From contig JALTGJ010000407.1 of assembly GCA_027077185.1 (NCBI GenBank), positions 1 through 7,090 on the forward strand: a stretch of 7,090 nucleotides of DNA, written 5' to 3'. Source of the stretch: Spirochaetales bacterium (GTDB lineage Bacteria > Spirochaetota > Spirochaetia > B11-G9). The notes under the pieces were generated by a model. That model worked only from the letters and a program-made list of their open reading frames with translations, was not told where the DNA came from and made no database searches. Positions 1 through 7,090 of the stretch are shown one piece after another; the stretch's first letter is position 1, and every line of letters starts with the position of its first letter. Position numbers and translations under genes: made by a program.

Positions 1-251
1 CCTGTAATATCGGGATCCTGATGATGGCAGATAAAATACTTAATATTATTAAAGGGTAATATGGATTCAATTTTTTGAAGTGTAGATTTAAAAGTTAACT
101 GGGAACCTGGGTCGATTAAAACAGAATTTTCCCCATTTTTTATAAGATAAACATGGCACTGAAAAGGATCATCAGGCAGATAATGACCTACCCACCATAT
201 ATCTTTTGCTATTTCTACAGCATTTTCATAGCCAATATTAAATTTAGACAT
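1..251 (-). CDS. ODP-type metallo-beta-lactamase-fold diiron protein, N-terminal part (runs off left edge)
   Basis: The first 83 codons of a minus-strand gene are present; the 3' end lies outside the window. The protein begins MSKFNIGYENAVEIAKDIWW, continues through CHVYLIKNG (32-40) and a strand ending LIDPGS (45-50), and reaches the metal-binding motif HHQDPD (76-81). The pattern of a short N-terminal strand, YLI...SVLIDPG and CHHQDPD is that of flavodiiron-like MBL proteins, most closely the oxygen-binding diiron protein (ODP) group; members studied elsewhere bind a non-haem diiron centre and sense or bind oxygen. The motif reads H77-Q-D79-P-D81, whereas flavodiiron proteins have H-x-E-x-D. 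The ATG at 251 is chosen because AAGGA (258-262) sits 6 nt upstream and the promoter would start transcription near 274. An in-frame ATG at 275 has no ribosome site and falls at the predicted transcript start. Whether a flavodoxin or other C-terminal domain follows cannot be seen. Confidence 0.8.
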   Translation of the reverse strand, partial: MSKFNIGYENAVEIAKDIWWVGHYLPDDPFQCHVYLIKNGENSVLIDPGSQLTFKSTLQKIESILPFNNIKYFICHHQDPDIT

Positions 252-280
252 AAGAAATCCTTTTTTAGAACCCATTATCA

Positions 281-309
281 ATTATAATTATACAGATTGT
301 ATATGTCAA
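281..309 (-). promoter_or_regulatory. Consensus sigma-70 promoter for the ODP-like gene
   Basis: On the minus strand TTGACA (304-309) and TATAAT (281-286) are both perfect consensus hexamers separated by exactly 17 bp. Transcription would begin near 274, leaving a leader of about 23 nt with an AAGGA ribosome site before the ATG at 251. A second TATAAT (287-292) directly adjoins the first but is only 11 bp from the -35, so it is unlikely to be the one used. The exact consensus predicts strong expression unless a regulator intervenes. Confidence 0.75.
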
Positions 310-323
310 ACAAAGAAAGCTAT

Positions 324-351
324 TTGCGCTGTCTCACATTTTGGTTATAAT
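324..351 (+). promoter_or_regulatory. Candidate promoter for the receiver/ATP-grasp gene
   Basis: A perfect TATAAT (346-351) lies 16 bp after a poor -35 match, TTGCGC (324-329, 3 of 6). Transcription would start near 358 and give a leader of about 135 nt that includes the inverted repeat at 387-425. The element is back to back with the minus-strand promoter; the two -35 boxes are 14 bp apart. The weak -35 suggests either modest basal activity or help from an activator; this is inference. Confidence 0.4.
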
Positions 352-386
352 AACAGTTATTCTCTAATATAGGGATAATGCACTGC

Positions 387-425
387 GCAATATAGCCCCC
401 AAATTCTAAAAGGGGGATATATCGC
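387..425. repeat. Imperfect inverted repeat in the leader of the receiver/ATP-grasp gene
   Basis: The arms 387-400 and 412-425 are complementary at 12 of 14 positions: CCCCC pairs with GGGGG (396-400 with 412-416), and ATATA pairs with TATAT (390-394 with 418-422), with mismatches at 395/417 and 389/423. The 11-nt centre is AAATTCTAAAA. In RNA this would be a stable hairpin about 70 nt before the start codon; in DNA it could be an operator. No T-run follows on the plus strand, so it is not a standard terminator. The runs of C and G stand out from the AT-rich surroundings. Confidence 0.6.
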
Positions 426-492
426 ATAAGCCTAAAAGAAAATAGAATAAGATATATTAATTACAATTTATAAGCACAGGAAAAGAGTAAAT

Positions 493-3456
493 ATGGAATT
501 AAACGAATTAAACTATTTCTACAATAAACTTAAATTTGGTGAAGATAATTTTCATAACCTTATGAAATTCAGAATTAAAAAAATTCTTTTAATCTCCACT
601 TTTTACGATGCGTATATTTTTGAATATGATGCTAAATTATCCAACCAGATTGTAGGAGAATATCATTCCCTTAACCTTACAACAGTACCAAGGCTTACAA
701 GTGTACCAACCGGAGAGGATGCTCTAAAAAAACTTAGCGAAGAGTCTTTTGATCTTGTAATATCTACAATTAGAATAGGTGAAATGAGCCCTTTTGACTT
801 AAGTGAAAAAATCCATCAAATTAAACCGGAACTTCCAATTTTGCTGCTTTTAACAGTCAAAACAGATATTAATCTTATAGACAGTAATATAGACAAAATG
901 GAAAACATAGAAGAGGTTTTTTTATGGAACGGTAATCCAAGATTATTCCTTGCAATGATAAAATATGTGGAAGACAAAAGAAATGCTCCTTATGATACAG
1001 GTAAGGGGTATGTAAACGTTATTCTGCTTGTCGAAGATTCGATAACATTTTCTTCAATATACCTTCCTCTGCTGTATGCAGAAATTATGGAGCAAACACA
1101 AAGACTTATATCTGAAGAACAAAATGACAATAACAAGTATCTTCGAATGAGAACCAGACCAAAAGTTATAATGGTAAGATCCTTTGAAGATGCTGTTGAA
1201 GCAGTAAGTACTTATAAAAACTCTCTGTTAGGCATTATTTCTGATATTGAATATCTGCACCAGGGTGAAATTGATACAGATGCAGGATTTAAATTTTTAT
1301 CCTATTTAGAAGAGAATAATATTGAGGTACCAGTTCTGCTGCAAAGCTCGGACAATACAAAACGTCCAAGAGCAGAATCCCTTAATGTTAAGTTTCTGCA
1401 TAAAAAGTCATCTACCCTTCTTGCAGATATTAGTCAGTTTATTTTTAGAAAACTGGGATTTGGAAGCCTGATATTTAAGGATGATAAGGGCAAAGAAATT
1501 GGAAGAGTAAAGTATCTTGCTGACTTTGAAAAAGTTCTCCCATCCATTCCACCTGAAGTACTGGTTTATTATAGCCAGAATAATAGTTTTTCTGCATGGT
1601 TAACCGCACATGGTGACATAGAAATGGCCAAAAGAGTTAAACCGGTTCAGGTTTCGGATTTTCCTTCTCTGGAAGAACATAAGGACTTCCTTCTTCAAAT
1701 TTTTAAACGGATTAGAGAAAAAAGGAATAAAGGTAAAATAGTTGACTTTGATAAAGATATTTTAGGAGAAAGAGATGTTGTCGTAAGACTTGGCAGTGGA
1801 TCTCTTGGGGGAAAAGGAAGGGGTCTTGCTTTTTTTAATGCACTGCTTACAATTATGGATATTGATTCAAATTTCAGAAAAGCAGCTATAGGAATTCCAA
1901 AATCTATAATTCTTGGAACTGGTGTATTTGACACTTTTATTGAAACAAATAATCTTGTTGATATCCATATTGGTAAAAATGATAGTCAGATAAAGAAGAT
2001 ATTTCTTGAAGGATCTCTTCCGGATAATATTAAAGATTATTTAGTACAACTTTTGGAATACTGTAAATGTCCGGTTGCAGTACGATCCTCTGGTTTACTT
2101 GAGGATTCTCAGTCCCAGCCATTTGCAGGTGTATATGCCACCTATATGCTTGCCAATAACAGTGAAAATTTTTCTGAGAGGTTTAAACAGCTTACAGATG
2201 CAGTTAAACTTGTTTTTGCATCTGTTTATCTGGAAAATGCTGTATCTTACATTGAAACCCTAAACTATGGAATTGAAGAAGAAAAAATGGCTGTTATTAT
2301 TCAGGAAATTGTAGGGGAACAGCATGAAAACTTCTTTTATCCTCATTTTTCAGGAACTGCCCAGTCCTACAACTATTATCCTATCTCTCATATGGAGCAT
2401 TCAGAAGGTGTATCCAATATTGCTGTAGGTTTGGGACAATCAGTAGTGGGAGGGGGTAAAGACTATATGTTCTGTCCCTCCCATCCCGATATACAGTACG
2501 GCTCCGCAGATGACATGATACGTTCCACTCAAACTGAATTTTTTGCCCTTAATATGTCCAAAATGGAAACAGATCTTACTAAAGGCGAAGAAGAAACATT
2601 AGTTAAATTATCTGTTAAAAAAGCTGAAGAACACAAAACTCTTATACATTTAGCTTCTGTTTGGGATAACAGCAATGAAAGGCTTATAGAAGATCTATCT
2701 GTTCCAGGCCCAAGGGTTATAAATTTTGCAAACATATTAAAATATAATTATTTTCCACTCTCAAAAATTCTGGAAAAATTACTTGATATTTCACAAAAAG
2801 CAATGGGCATTCCTGTTGAAATTGAATTTGCAGTAGATTTAAAAAAGACAAAAGATATTCTGCCAACCTTTTATCTGCTTCAGGTACGACCGCTTTCACA
2901 TAATGAAGAAGAGGTATCTATAGCACCGGAATATCTTACAAAAGAAAAGTCTTTTCTGTATTCGACAGAATCGCTGGGCAATGGAAACATAAATACAATT
3001 TCGGATATAATTTTTCTTGATCCATCTAAGTTTGATAAAACAAGAACCATGGAGATGAAAGATGAAATAAAGGAAATGAATGAAATAATAAAAAGTCAGG
3101 ACAAAAACTATATACTAATAGGCCCCGGGCGTTGGGGTACCAGAGACAGATTCCTTGGGATCCCTGTAAACTGGGGGGAAATAAACAGAGCAGGAGTTAT
3201 AATAGAAACCGGACTTCAGGACTTTGATATTGAGCCATCCCAGGGCTCTCATTTTTTCCATAACCTTGTGGCATTGAATATTGGCTATCTTAATATTCCG
3301 TATCACCATACAGGAGGAGAATCGTTTATTGACTGGGAATTCCTCGGCTCCCTTAAATTAATAGAAAAAAGAGAGTTTTTTACTCATGTCAAAAATAATA
3401 ATCCTTTTTCTATCTTAATGGATGGTAAGGCAGGTTCTGCAGTAATTCTTAAGTAA
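493..3456 (+). CDS. Tandem receiver-like domains fused to a PEP synthase-type ATP-grasp (PPDK_N) domain
   Basis: A 987-aa soluble protein. Residues about 28-160 form a receiver-like fold in which the usual phospho-accepting Asp position reads S91-T92, so it is probably a pseudo-receiver. Residues about 173-322 form a second receiver with the acidic pair E181-D182, acceptor D251 in IISDIEY, S285-S286 and K304/K305, so phosphorylation is plausible. A family-specific linker (about 323-425) carries FSAWLTAHGD. The ATP-grasp domain of PEP synthase/pyruvate phosphate dikinase spans about 430-800: GSGSLGGKGRG (434-444), RSSGLLEDS (531-539), FAGVYATY, VGLGQSVVGGG (near 645) and FYLLQVRPL (ending about 801). 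There is no phosphohistidine (GGxTxHAA) domain and no PEP/pyruvate barrel. Instead a conserved-looking tail holds GPGRWGTRD (877-885). It therefore cannot be a complete PEP synthase; the substrate is unknown, and a receiver-controlled ATP-dependent phosphotransfer is inference. A weak AGGA (478-481) lies 11 nt before the ATG. The same architecture exists in uncharacterised 'PEP/pyruvate-binding' proteins of other bacteria. Confidence 0.85.
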   Translation: MELNELNYFYNKLKFGEDNFHNLMKFRIKKILLISTFYDAYIFEYDAKLSNQIVGEYHSLNLTTVPRLTSVPTGEDALKKLSEESFDLVISTIRIGEMSPFDLSEKIHQIKPELPILLLLTVKTDINLIDSNIDKMENIEEVFLWNGNPRLFLAMIKYVEDKRNAPYDTGKGYVNVILLVEDSITFSSIYLPLLYAEIMEQTQRLISEEQNDNNKYLRMRTRPKVIMVRSFEDAVEAVSTYKNSLLGIISDIEYLHQGEIDTDAGFKFLSYLEENNIEVPVLLQSSDNTKRPRAESLNVKFLHKKSSTLLADISQFIFRKLGFGSLIFKDDKGKEIGRVKYLADFEKVLPSIPPEVLVYYSQNNSFSAWLTAHGDIEMAKRVKPVQVSDFPSLEEHKDFLLQIFKRIREKRNKGKIVDFDKDILGERDVVVRLGSGSLGGKGRGLAFFNALLTIMDIDSNFRKAAIGIPKSIILGTGVFDTFIETNNLVDIHIGKNDSQIKKIFLEGSLPDNIKDYLVQLLEYCKCPVAVRSSGLLEDSQSQPFAGVYATYMLANNSENFSERFKQLTDAVKLVFASVYLENAVSYIETLNYGIEEEKMAVIIQEIVGEQHENFFYPHFSGTAQSYNYYPISHMEHSEGVSNIAVGLGQSVVGGGKDYMFCPSHPDIQYGSADDMIRSTQTEFFALNMSKMETDLTKGEEETLVKLSVKKAEEHKTLIHLASVWDNSNERLIEDLSVPGPRVINFANILKYNYFPLSKILEKLLDISQKAMGIPVEIEFAVDLKKTKDILPTFYLLQVRPLSHNEEEVSIAPEYLTKEKSFLYSTESLGNGNINTISDIIFLDPSKFDKTRTMEMKDEIKEMNEIIKSQDKNYILIGPGRWGTRDRFLGIPVNWGEINRAGVIIETGLQDFDIEPSQGSHFFHNLVALNIGYLNIPYHHTGGESFIDWEFLGSLKLIEKREFFTHVKNNNPFSILMDGKAGSAVILK

Positions 3457-3483
3457 ATGCTAATCACCCTAAATTGATACAAT

Positions 3484-3512
3484 TTTATATTTAAAGTCTA
3501 CACAGGTATAAT
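3484..3512 (+). promoter_or_regulatory. Candidate gdhA promoter
   Basis: TTTATA (3484-3489, 4 of 6 matches) and a perfect TATAAT (3507-3512) are separated by 17 bp in the 159-bp gap upstream of gdhA. Transcription would start near 3519, leaving a leader of about 95 nt. A perfect TTGACA at 3550-3555 is nearer the gene, but the best hexamer at 17 bp is TAGTCT (3573-3578), so it is the weaker alternative. No terminator for the upstream gene is visible in this gap. Confidence 0.45.
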
Positions 3513-3546
3513 AAATATCAAATATATAACAATAAATTAAAAATAA

Positions 3547-4959
<1,413 letters not shown>

Positions 4960-4961
4960 CA

Positions 4962-5021
4962 CTGTAGAGACACCGCCGTAAAGACGCCCAAGTTGGGCGT
5001 CTCTACGCGGCGTCTCCACAG
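4962..5021. repeat. GC-rich nested palindrome after gdhA (REP/MITE-like)
   Basis: Two arms of about 30 nt (4962-4991 and 4993-5021) pair around a single central base. The inner 10 bp, AGACGCCCAA with TTGGGCGTCT (4982-4991 and 4993-5002), are perfect; the outer part has a few mismatches and one extra base. Each arm is itself two related units of about 14 nt, GTAGAGACACCGCC and GTAAAGACGCCCAA on the left, so the element is a palindrome of a tandem duplication. It begins 2 bp after the gdhA stop codon and is much richer in GC than its surroundings. It could act as an mRNA 3'-end stabiliser or terminator for gdhA. A T-rich stretch (5027-5035) comes only several bases later, so a standard intrinsic terminator is doubtful. 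The form suggests a dispersed palindromic repeat, which needs other genomic copies to confirm. Confidence 0.8.
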
Positions 5022-5033
5022 GGGATGTTTCTT

Positions 5034-5062
5034 TTGACAAAAATAGGTAAAACCTATAGCAT
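5034..5062 (+). promoter_or_regulatory. Candidate promoter of the diguanylate cyclase gene
   Basis: A perfect TTGACA (5034-5039) is followed after 17 bp by TAGCAT (5057-5062, 4 of 6 matches). The predicted transcript start, about 5069, falls 1-3 nt before the ATG at 5071, so the mRNA would be leaderless or nearly so, in keeping with the lack of any Shine-Dalgarno sequence upstream. An alternative -10, TATAGC (5055-5060), has a 15-bp spacer. Confidence 0.5.
5043..5057. promoter_or_regulatory. Perfect 15-bp palindrome in the promoter spacer, operator-like
   Basis: ATAGGT and ACCTAT flank AAA, giving a perfect 6-bp dyad that fills most of the -35/-10 spacer of the diguanylate cyclase promoter and touches the first base of the -10. 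A dimeric regulator bound here would block RNA polymerase, the usual geometry for repression. The regulator is not identified and none is encoded in the window. Confidence 0.5.
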
Positions 5063-5070
5063 TATCGCAA

Positions 5071-5949
5071 ATGAAAAATAGTGAAAATCAGTATAAGAAA
5101 ATTTTTGAAAATCTCCCTGACATATATTTTGAGACAGATTTGGAAGGAACAATACTTACCATTAGCCCGTCTGTAAGAAGTAGCACAGGCTATGATATAG
5201 AATTTTTAATTCGAAAAAATATAAATTTACTCTTCAAGGGCAATAAATATCCAACATTATTTTCAACGCTCTTATCTTCCGATAAAGCAATATCCAATTA
5301 TGAAATAGAACTAACATCAAAAAACGGTAAAATTCACCACACTTTAGTTTCAGCAAATCTACTTTTAGATGAGAATGGTATTAAAATGGGTATTTTCGGC
5401 TTAATAAAGGACATTTCTGACAGAAAAGAAAGGATCGATAAGCTATATAGATTTGCAAGCTATGATGAAATGACCGGAGTATATAACAGAAGAGTTGGTA
5501 TTGAATTCTTAAATCAGGAATTAAAAAAGTTAAAAAGGGGAAATACATTTTTAAGTATATGCTATATTGATATTAATGATTTAAAAATTGTAAATGATAA
5601 TTTTGGTCATGAAGCCGGTGATATTCTGATAAAAATAATAGTATATGATATAAAAAAGGCAATGAGGGAATCTGATATTCTAAGCAGACTTGGGGGCGAC
5701 GAATTCCTGCTTATTTTACCGGACTGCAAACTTGATAAAGTTAAAAATATATGGAAACGTGTTCAAAAATCACTTAAAAAACGTAACGAAGATAAATCGA
5801 ATCCTTATCAAATTAGTGCAAGTTATGGTTTTGCAGAAACAAATTCTAAAAACCCTCTTAGCTATGAGGAGTTACTGCAGATAGCTGACAAGAGGATGTA
5901 CAGCAACAAAAGGCGAACAAAAAAGAAATTACTTAAAGCTGATTTTTAG
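5071..5949 (+). CDS. PAS-GGDEF diguanylate cyclase
   Basis: Makes cyclic di-GMP from two GTP. The 292-aa protein has no membrane segment or signal peptide and should be cytoplasmic. A PAS sensor domain spans about 5-118 (YKKIFENLPDIYFETDLEGTI at the start, GIFGLIKDISDRKE at the end), joined by a short helix to a GGDEF domain (about 128-285). The catalytic features look complete: DEMTGVYNRR (132-141), metal ligand D167 in YIDINDLK, N175 and FGHEAGD (178-184), and GGDEF (208-212). The inhibitory I-site RxxD is intact as R199-E-S-D202, five residues before GGDEF, so product feedback inhibition is expected. The PAS ligand is unknown; no haem or flavin motif is evident. The ATG is the first start codon after an in-frame stop at 5044 and the PAS domain begins almost at once, so the start is firm although no ribosome site precedes it. 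The gene looks more AT-rich than gdhA. It stands alone between gdhA and the convergent fdhD. Confidence 0.93.
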   Translation: MKNSENQYKKIFENLPDIYFETDLEGTILTISPSVRSSTGYDIEFLIRKNINLLFKGNKYPTLFSTLLSSDKAISNYEIELTSKNGKIHHTLVSANLLLDENGIKMGIFGLIKDISDRKERIDKLYRFASYDEMTGVYNRRVGIEFLNQELKKLKRGNTFLSICYIDINDLKIVNDNFGHEAGDILIKIIVYDIKKAMRESDILSRLGGDEFLLILPDCKLDKVKNIWKRVQKSLKKRNEDKSNPYQISASYGFAETNSKNPLSYEELLQIADKRMYSNKRRTKKKLLKADF

Positions 5950-5954
5950 AATTG

Positions 5955-6698
5955 CTATACCGTAATTACTCTACCCGGATGTGTATAAATATTCATCCGT
6001 CTGCCTCTGACAAATCCGCAGAGAGTTATTCCGTAGGTATTTGCAAGATCTATTGCTTTATCCATTGGAGCAGATACAGATGCAATCAATTTTACTCCTA
6101 TTTTAATCATTCTAATAACTATATCAGAAGATATTCGTCCCGAGGAAACAAAAATTCCATCCTCAAAATTAATGTCTGATTTTAATATTTTGCCAATAAC
6201 TTTATCAACAGAATTCCTTCGGCTTACATCATCCGCCCAGAACAAAATTTTATCTACAGCAAAAGCAGCCATGTGGACACCTCCTGTATTATGATATACT
6301 GAAGGTAAGTTTTGAAAATCCCTCATAAGATCCAAAATTTTATCAGCCTTGTATGTGGAAGACTCAGAAATACAAAATTCAGTTCTTCTCAATCCAGCTT
6401 TTTGCTGAGCTTCTACAACCATCTGTCTGAAAGACTGACCGGGTAAAGCAATATTAGAGCTTACATAAAACGAACGTTCTTTTTGGACATAATCAATTTT
6501 AATTTTTTCTTTAATGTGACCTTTTACATAAAGCAGACCGGAAATAAGATCATCTATCTCCTGATCAAGAACTGGAGTCTGGTATATAAGTTTATCATTT
6601 AAAAACAAATTGAACCAGTTTTCACATATAACAGGATCTTTAATTCTGGAAGAAACACCGTGTTTATATCTAATAATTGTTTTATCAGAAAATATCAT
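5955..6698 (-). CDS. fdhD: FdhD-family formate dehydrogenase accessory sulfurtransferase, divergent
   Basis: FdhD carries sulfur from a cysteine desulfurase to the molybdenum bis-MGD cofactor before it enters formate dehydrogenase. The 247-aa protein is close to normal family length. Family motifs are clear: NTGGVHMAAF (137-146), DVSRRNSVDKVIG (157-169), SSGRISSDIV (185-194), ASVSAPMDKAIDLA (206-219) and GITLCGFVRGRRMNIYTHPGR (223-243). Two conserved sites differ. The sulfur-carrying loop, usually CGxCG-like with CxxC, reads C109-I-S-E112, keeping only one cysteine. The usual DVGRHNAVDK reads DVSRRNSVDK, with S159 for Gly and R161 for His. Its ATG overlaps the mobA stop (ATGA, 6695-6698) and no ribosome site precedes it, so translation is probably coupled to mobA. 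It may be a working single-cysteine variant or have an altered role. The formate dehydrogenase itself is not in the window. Confidence 0.9.
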   Translation of the reverse strand: MIFSDKTIIRYKHGVSSRIKDPVICENWFNLFLNDKLIYQTPVLDQEIDDLISGLLYVKGHIKEKIKIDYVQKERSFYVSSNIALPGQSFRQMVVEAQQKAGLRRTEFCISESSTYKADKILDLMRDFQNLPSVYHNTGGVHMAAFAVDKILFWADDVSRRNSVDKVIGKILKSDINFEDGIFVSSGRISSDIVIRMIKIGVKLIASVSAPMDKAIDLANTYGITLCGFVRGRRMNIYTHPGRVITV

Positions 6699-7090
6699 AT
6701 TTTAATTAATTTAAGATCTGCCTGAGTATTTATATTTAGAAAAGACTTAAGGCCTATTCCTGCAAACATAAGATCACTCTGTTCGATAACAATTTTTGGC
6801 ATATTTTCAATTACCCTCTGTAAATGATATTCTCCACTGGAAAAGGCTTCTTCCCAATAGGGAAGTACATTTTTTGGATATAAACCCAGAAAAGGCTGAT
6901 ACTTACCATTCACATGAATAACTGTTGCTCTGTTTTTATCTCTCCTATCCCATAAAAATTCCAAAACTTTTTTCTCAAAAAAAGGGATATCGCAGGCAAG
7001 CAGAAGAAGCCAGTCAGTAATAACAGGCATAATGGAAATAATCCCGCTAATTGGTGTAGAAACCGAATGAAAATCTTCGATTATATTACA
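6695..7090 (-). CDS. mobA: Molybdenum cofactor guanylyltransferase MobA, C-terminal part (runs off right edge)
   Basis: MobA transfers GMP from GTP to molybdopterin, giving the MGD cofactor used by formate dehydrogenases and related enzymes. The reading frame is open to the window edge, giving 131 residues; the family is about 190-210, so roughly 60-70 N-terminal residues with the GGxSxRMGxDK nucleotide loop are outside. Seen here, numbering from the edge: NIIEDFHSVSTPISGIISI (2-20), matching the family's GPLaGi segment; DWLLLLACDIPFF (26-38) with the metal-binding Asp D34; QPFLGLYP in the second half; and the terminal FLNINTQADL, like the family's NINTPEDL. An internal ATG at 7030 is not the real start, because the homologous frame continues upstream and the internal start would cut off part of the catalytic fold. 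The stop overlaps the fdhD start by ATGA, so the two are cotranscribed and belong to the same maturation pathway. Confidence 0.9.
   Translation of the reverse strand, partial: CNIIEDFHSVSTPISGIISIMPVITDWLLLLACDIPFFEKKVLEFLWDRRDKNRATVIHVNGKYQPFLGLYPKNVLPYWEEAFSSGEYHLQRVIENMPKIVIEQSDLMFAGIGLKSFLNINTQADLKLIKI

Noticed and set aside
251..275. Upstream in-frame ATG at 275 for the ODP-like gene
   Set aside because: It falls at the predicted transcription start and lacks a ribosome site; the ATG at 251 has AAGGA 6 nt upstream.
303..350. A 15-codon plus-strand reading frame (ATG TCA AAC ...) in the divergent intergenic region
   Set aside because: It overlaps both candidate promoters, has no ribosome binding site and no recognisable product.
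493..3456. Calling the large protein a phosphoenolpyruvate synthase
   Set aside because: The phosphohistidine and PEP/pyruvate catalytic domains needed for that reaction are not in the sequence.
4962..5021. CRISPR repeat
   Set aside because: The repeated units are about 14 nt and inverted around one centre, without spacers or cas genes.
4962..5040. Standard intrinsic terminator for gdhA
   Set aside because: The hairpin is strong but no T-run follows it directly; the T-rich bases begin several nucleotides later and overlap the next promoter.
5952..6179. Plus-strand reading frame of 75 codons opposite fdhD
   Set aside because: It lies wholly antisense to a well-recognised gene and its protein shows no domain-like pattern.

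Overview
The window is an AT-rich bacterial segment with compact gene spacing. It holds six protein-coding genes, two of them cut by the window edges. The gene set is a diiron-type metallo-beta-lactamase-fold protein, molybdenum-cofactor and formate-dehydrogenase maturation genes, an NADP-type glutamate dehydrogenase, a PAS-GGDEF enzyme and a large receiver/PEP-synthase-like hybrid. This suggests an anaerobic or microaerophilic Gram-negative such as a deferribacterium, spirochaete, deltaproteobacterium or relative. That is an inference from gene content and base composition; no rRNA or other marker is present to place it.

Layout. On the minus strand at the left edge is the 5' part of an ODP-type (oxygen-binding diiron protein) MBL-fold gene (1-251), driven by a perfect TTGACA-17-TATAAT promoter (281-309). 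A divergent, weaker promoter (324-351) and a long imperfect inverted repeat (387-425) lie ahead of a 987-residue plus-strand protein (493-3456). That protein has two receiver-like domains followed by a PEP synthase-type ATP-grasp domain, but lacks the phosphohistidine and PEP/pyruvate domains of true PEP synthase. After a 159-bp gap with a candidate promoter comes gdhA, a 447-aa glutamate dehydrogenase starting at 3616, not at the longer in-frame TTG at 3550. Between gdhA and the next gene is a GC-rich, internally repeated 60-bp palindrome (4962-5021), then a promoter whose spacer is occupied by a 15-bp perfect palindrome (5034-5062). A PAS-GGDEF diguanylate cyclase follows (5071-5949) with no visible ribosome binding site.

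On the minus strand from the right edge, mobA (partial, 6695-7090) and fdhD (5955-6698) overlap by ATGA and form a translationally coupled pair for molybdenum-cofactor guanylylation and formate dehydrogenase maturation. fdhD ends only 5 bp from the oppositely oriented diguanylate cyclase gene.

Themes: redox and oxygen handling (ODP-like protein, molybdoenzyme maturation), signalling (tandem receivers, PAS-GGDEF) and central C/N metabolism (PEP-synthase-like domain, glutamate dehydrogenase). There is no phage, CRISPR, transposase or toxin gene. The least ordinary items are the hybrid receiver/ATP-grasp protein, an FdhD lacking canonical motif residues, the nested palindrome, and the operator-like palindrome inside a promoter that would give a nearly leaderless mRNA.
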